Positions 4,945 through 5,889 of a stretch of DNA of 5,889 nt are shown in pieces. The translations under genes were made by a program, and so were the position numbers. Within the stretch, counting starts at the first letter, position 1, and each line of letters starts with the position of its first letter. The notes below the pieces were generated by a model, which saw nothing but the letters and a program-made list of their open reading frames with translations, ran no database searches and was not told the DNA's origin. This stretch comes from Flavobacteriaceae bacterium UBA5079 (GTDB lineage Bacteria > Bacteroidota > Bacteroidia > Flavobacteriales > Flavobacteriaceae), in assembly GCA_002414705.1 (NCBI GenBank), contig DIAL01000106.1:5254-11142 (forward strand). Reading direction: 5' to 3'.

Positions 4945-5889
4945 TTAAAAATCTAAACCGAAGGTTTTTTTCAAAATATCAATAGCTGGGTTTTTTTCTT
5001 TGAGTTTTTCAAACTGCTCATCTGCTGTATACGCATATTGCTTTTCCATTTCTTCATTAATGGTAATATCTAAATGGATATCGTAATTATTGAGTTCTTT
5101 ACGTATATAGCTCAACAAATCGTAAGATTCGCGTTCAACTTCTACTTTATTTGTGGCATTTGGAAATTCAAGTTGAATGGCAGTACCTTTTACCTTCGGA
5201 ACATCAATAGATAGTATAGATGCCAAGTTAAATTTCCCTGTGGCTTCCAATTCTTTAACAAACACATTCCAAACGGCTACTAGTTGTTCTTCGGTGAAAC
5301 TATCTTTAGGTAAATCGGTTTCATCTATTACCACATCCATTTGTCGGATTTGATGTTCTTTTTTAGCGCGAATACTTTTTAAAGATAACCCAGACGTTGT
5401 TCGTTTTTTTGCGTCCATAGTAATGTTTGGTCGCGTTTCTTCAACTGGATTGGCTACTTGATTTTCAATTTGTTTTTCATCAGTAACTGGTTCTGATTTT
5501 GATGGAGAAGTATTTTGATTCCTAGCTACAGCCTGCGTATTTACTGGAATTGGCTTAATACCAATCTTTTCAAAGTAACTCGGTGGAATTATAAAGTGTT
5601 TAGAATTTTTTTTTTCTCCATCGAAAGTGATAGAGGCAAGTTGCATAAGGCAGAGTTCAACCAGCAGTCGCTGGTTTTTACTGGATTTGTATTTAAGGTC
5701 ACAATCGTTTGCTAATTCAATGCCTTCAAATAAAAAGGCTTGTTTAGCTTTTCGAGATTGTTCTAAATATTTAACTTGTGTTTCTTCTCCTACCTCCAGT
5801 AACTCAATGGTGCTTGGATTTTGGCAAACCAATAAATCTCTAAAATGTGATGCCAGACCTGAAATATAATGATGACCATCAAAACCTTT
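4945..5889 (-). CDS. dnaX: DNA polymerase III subunit tau/gamma (DnaX), C-terminal part, 5' end outside window
   Basis: The ATPase subunit of the replicative clamp loader, which also links it to the polymerase. Reading continues in frame to the window edge, so 314 C-terminal residues are visible and the Walker A/B and zinc-binding domains lie outside. The apparent start at 5832 is an internal TTG. Visible residue 1 begins KGFDGHHYISGLASHFRDLL, the conserved opening of the collar oligomerisation domain (domain III). This is followed by LLEVGEETQVKYLEQS and by YKSSKNQRLLVELCLMQLAS (about 67-86). From about 110 to 155 there is a low-complexity, S/T/E/Q/N-rich linker. The last ~150 residues form the tau-specific domain typical of Bacteroidetes (from KDSFTEEQLVAVW, about 195, to the terminal KKTFGLDF). 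An A10 run after domain III may allow a short gamma form. It is the first gene in this window of the dnaX-lipoprotein-miaE run; its promoter is not visible. Confidence 0.95.
   Translation of the reverse strand, partial: KGFDGHHYISGLASHFRDLLVCQNPSTIELLEVGEETQVKYLEQSRKAKQAFLFEGIELANDCDLKYKSSKNQRLLVELCLMQLASITFDGEKKNSKHFIIPPSYFEKIGIKPIPVNTQAVARNQNTSPSKSEPVTDEKQIENQVANPVEETRPNITMDAKKRTTSGLSLKSIRAKKEHQIRQMDVVIDETDLPKDSFTEEQLVAVWNVFVKELEATGKFNLASILSIDVPKVKGTAIQLEFPNATNKVEVERESYDLLSYIRKELNNYDIHLDITINEEMEKQYAYTADEQFEKLKEKNPAIDILKKTFGLDF
5606..5615 (-). other. A10 homopolymer in dnaX: candidate slippage site for a gamma form
   Basis: On the coding strand GGAG is followed by ten As and then TTCTAAAC, read GGA GAA AAA AAA AAT TCT (G-E-K-K-N-S). 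One extra A in the mRNA, or a -1 ribosomal slip, gives AAA TTC TAA and a stop within two codons. One A fewer gives ATT CTA AAC ACT TTA TAA, a stop after five codons. The truncated product would end just after the collar domain, losing about 220 residues of linker and tau domain. This matches the gamma/tau logic of Thermus and E. coli dnaX, but slippage here is an inference. Confidence 0.5.

Noticed and set aside
5515..5715. 66-codon open frame on the + strand
   Set aside because: It lies antisense to the conserved collar-domain coding region of dnaX, has no recognisable protein features, and is rich in residues typical of a reversed frame.
5830..5832. TTG as the start codon of the gene on the - strand
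   Set aside because: The frame stays open to base 5889 and the 19 codons before it encode the conserved DnaX segment GFDGHHYISGLASHFRD, so the true start is outside the window.
5627..5869. 80-codon open frame on the + strand
   Set aside because: It is also antisense to dnaX, overlaps another shadow frame, and has no leader or domain.
1..5889. A novel defence, mobile or biosynthetic system
   Set aside because: All genes but one match familiar housekeeping or envelope families, and there are no transposase, integrase, toxin-antitoxin, CRISPR or prophage signs.

Overview
The window is AT-rich (roughly two-thirds A+T by eye) and reads as ordinary chromosomal DNA of a Bacteroidetes member, most likely a marine-type Flavobacteriaceae. 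The reasons are the A-rich leaders without clear Shine-Dalgarno sequences, a TAnnTTTG-type -7 promoter element, an 'AQ' signal-peptide junction on a small outer-membrane barrel protein, and a DnaX ending in FGLDF. I see no mobile element, CRISPR array, tRNA, rRNA or phage gene. Nothing in the gene content points to a new defence or biosynthetic system.

Left half, + strand: a polyphosphate module. The first 49 bases are probably the last 15 codons of an upstream gene, possibly a SixA-type histidine phosphatase. A short AT-rich gap with a -7 element follows. Then come ppk1 (144-2204), which makes polyphosphate from ATP, and a short-form exopolyphosphatase of the Ppx/GppA family (2206-3111), which degrades it. 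They are separated by one base and so are very likely co-transcribed and translationally coupled. The stop of the first and the start of the second lie inside a 14-bp perfect palindrome. After a 102-base gap comes a small secreted outer-membrane beta-barrel protein (3214-3744), followed by a good intrinsic terminator.

Right half, - strand: a tight three-gene run, dnaX -> small lipoprotein -> miaE. The dnaX gene (clamp-loader tau/gamma subunit) enters from beyond the right edge; only its 3' part is here, running in frame to base 5889. The unknown 179-aa lipoprotein follows after 5 bases and miaE, a di-iron tRNA hydroxylase, after 11 more. This run converges on the barrel gene at the terminator.

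The observation most worth checking is an uninterrupted run of ten A residues in the dnaX coding strand, at the end of the conserved collar domain. Both alternative reading frames hit a stop within a few codons after it. That is the layout expected if slippage makes a short gamma form beside full-length tau, as established for Thermus (transcriptional) and E. coli (ribosomal). A weaker observation is a repeat-rich segment inside ppk1 that can form two mutually exclusive hairpins, one followed by a T run.
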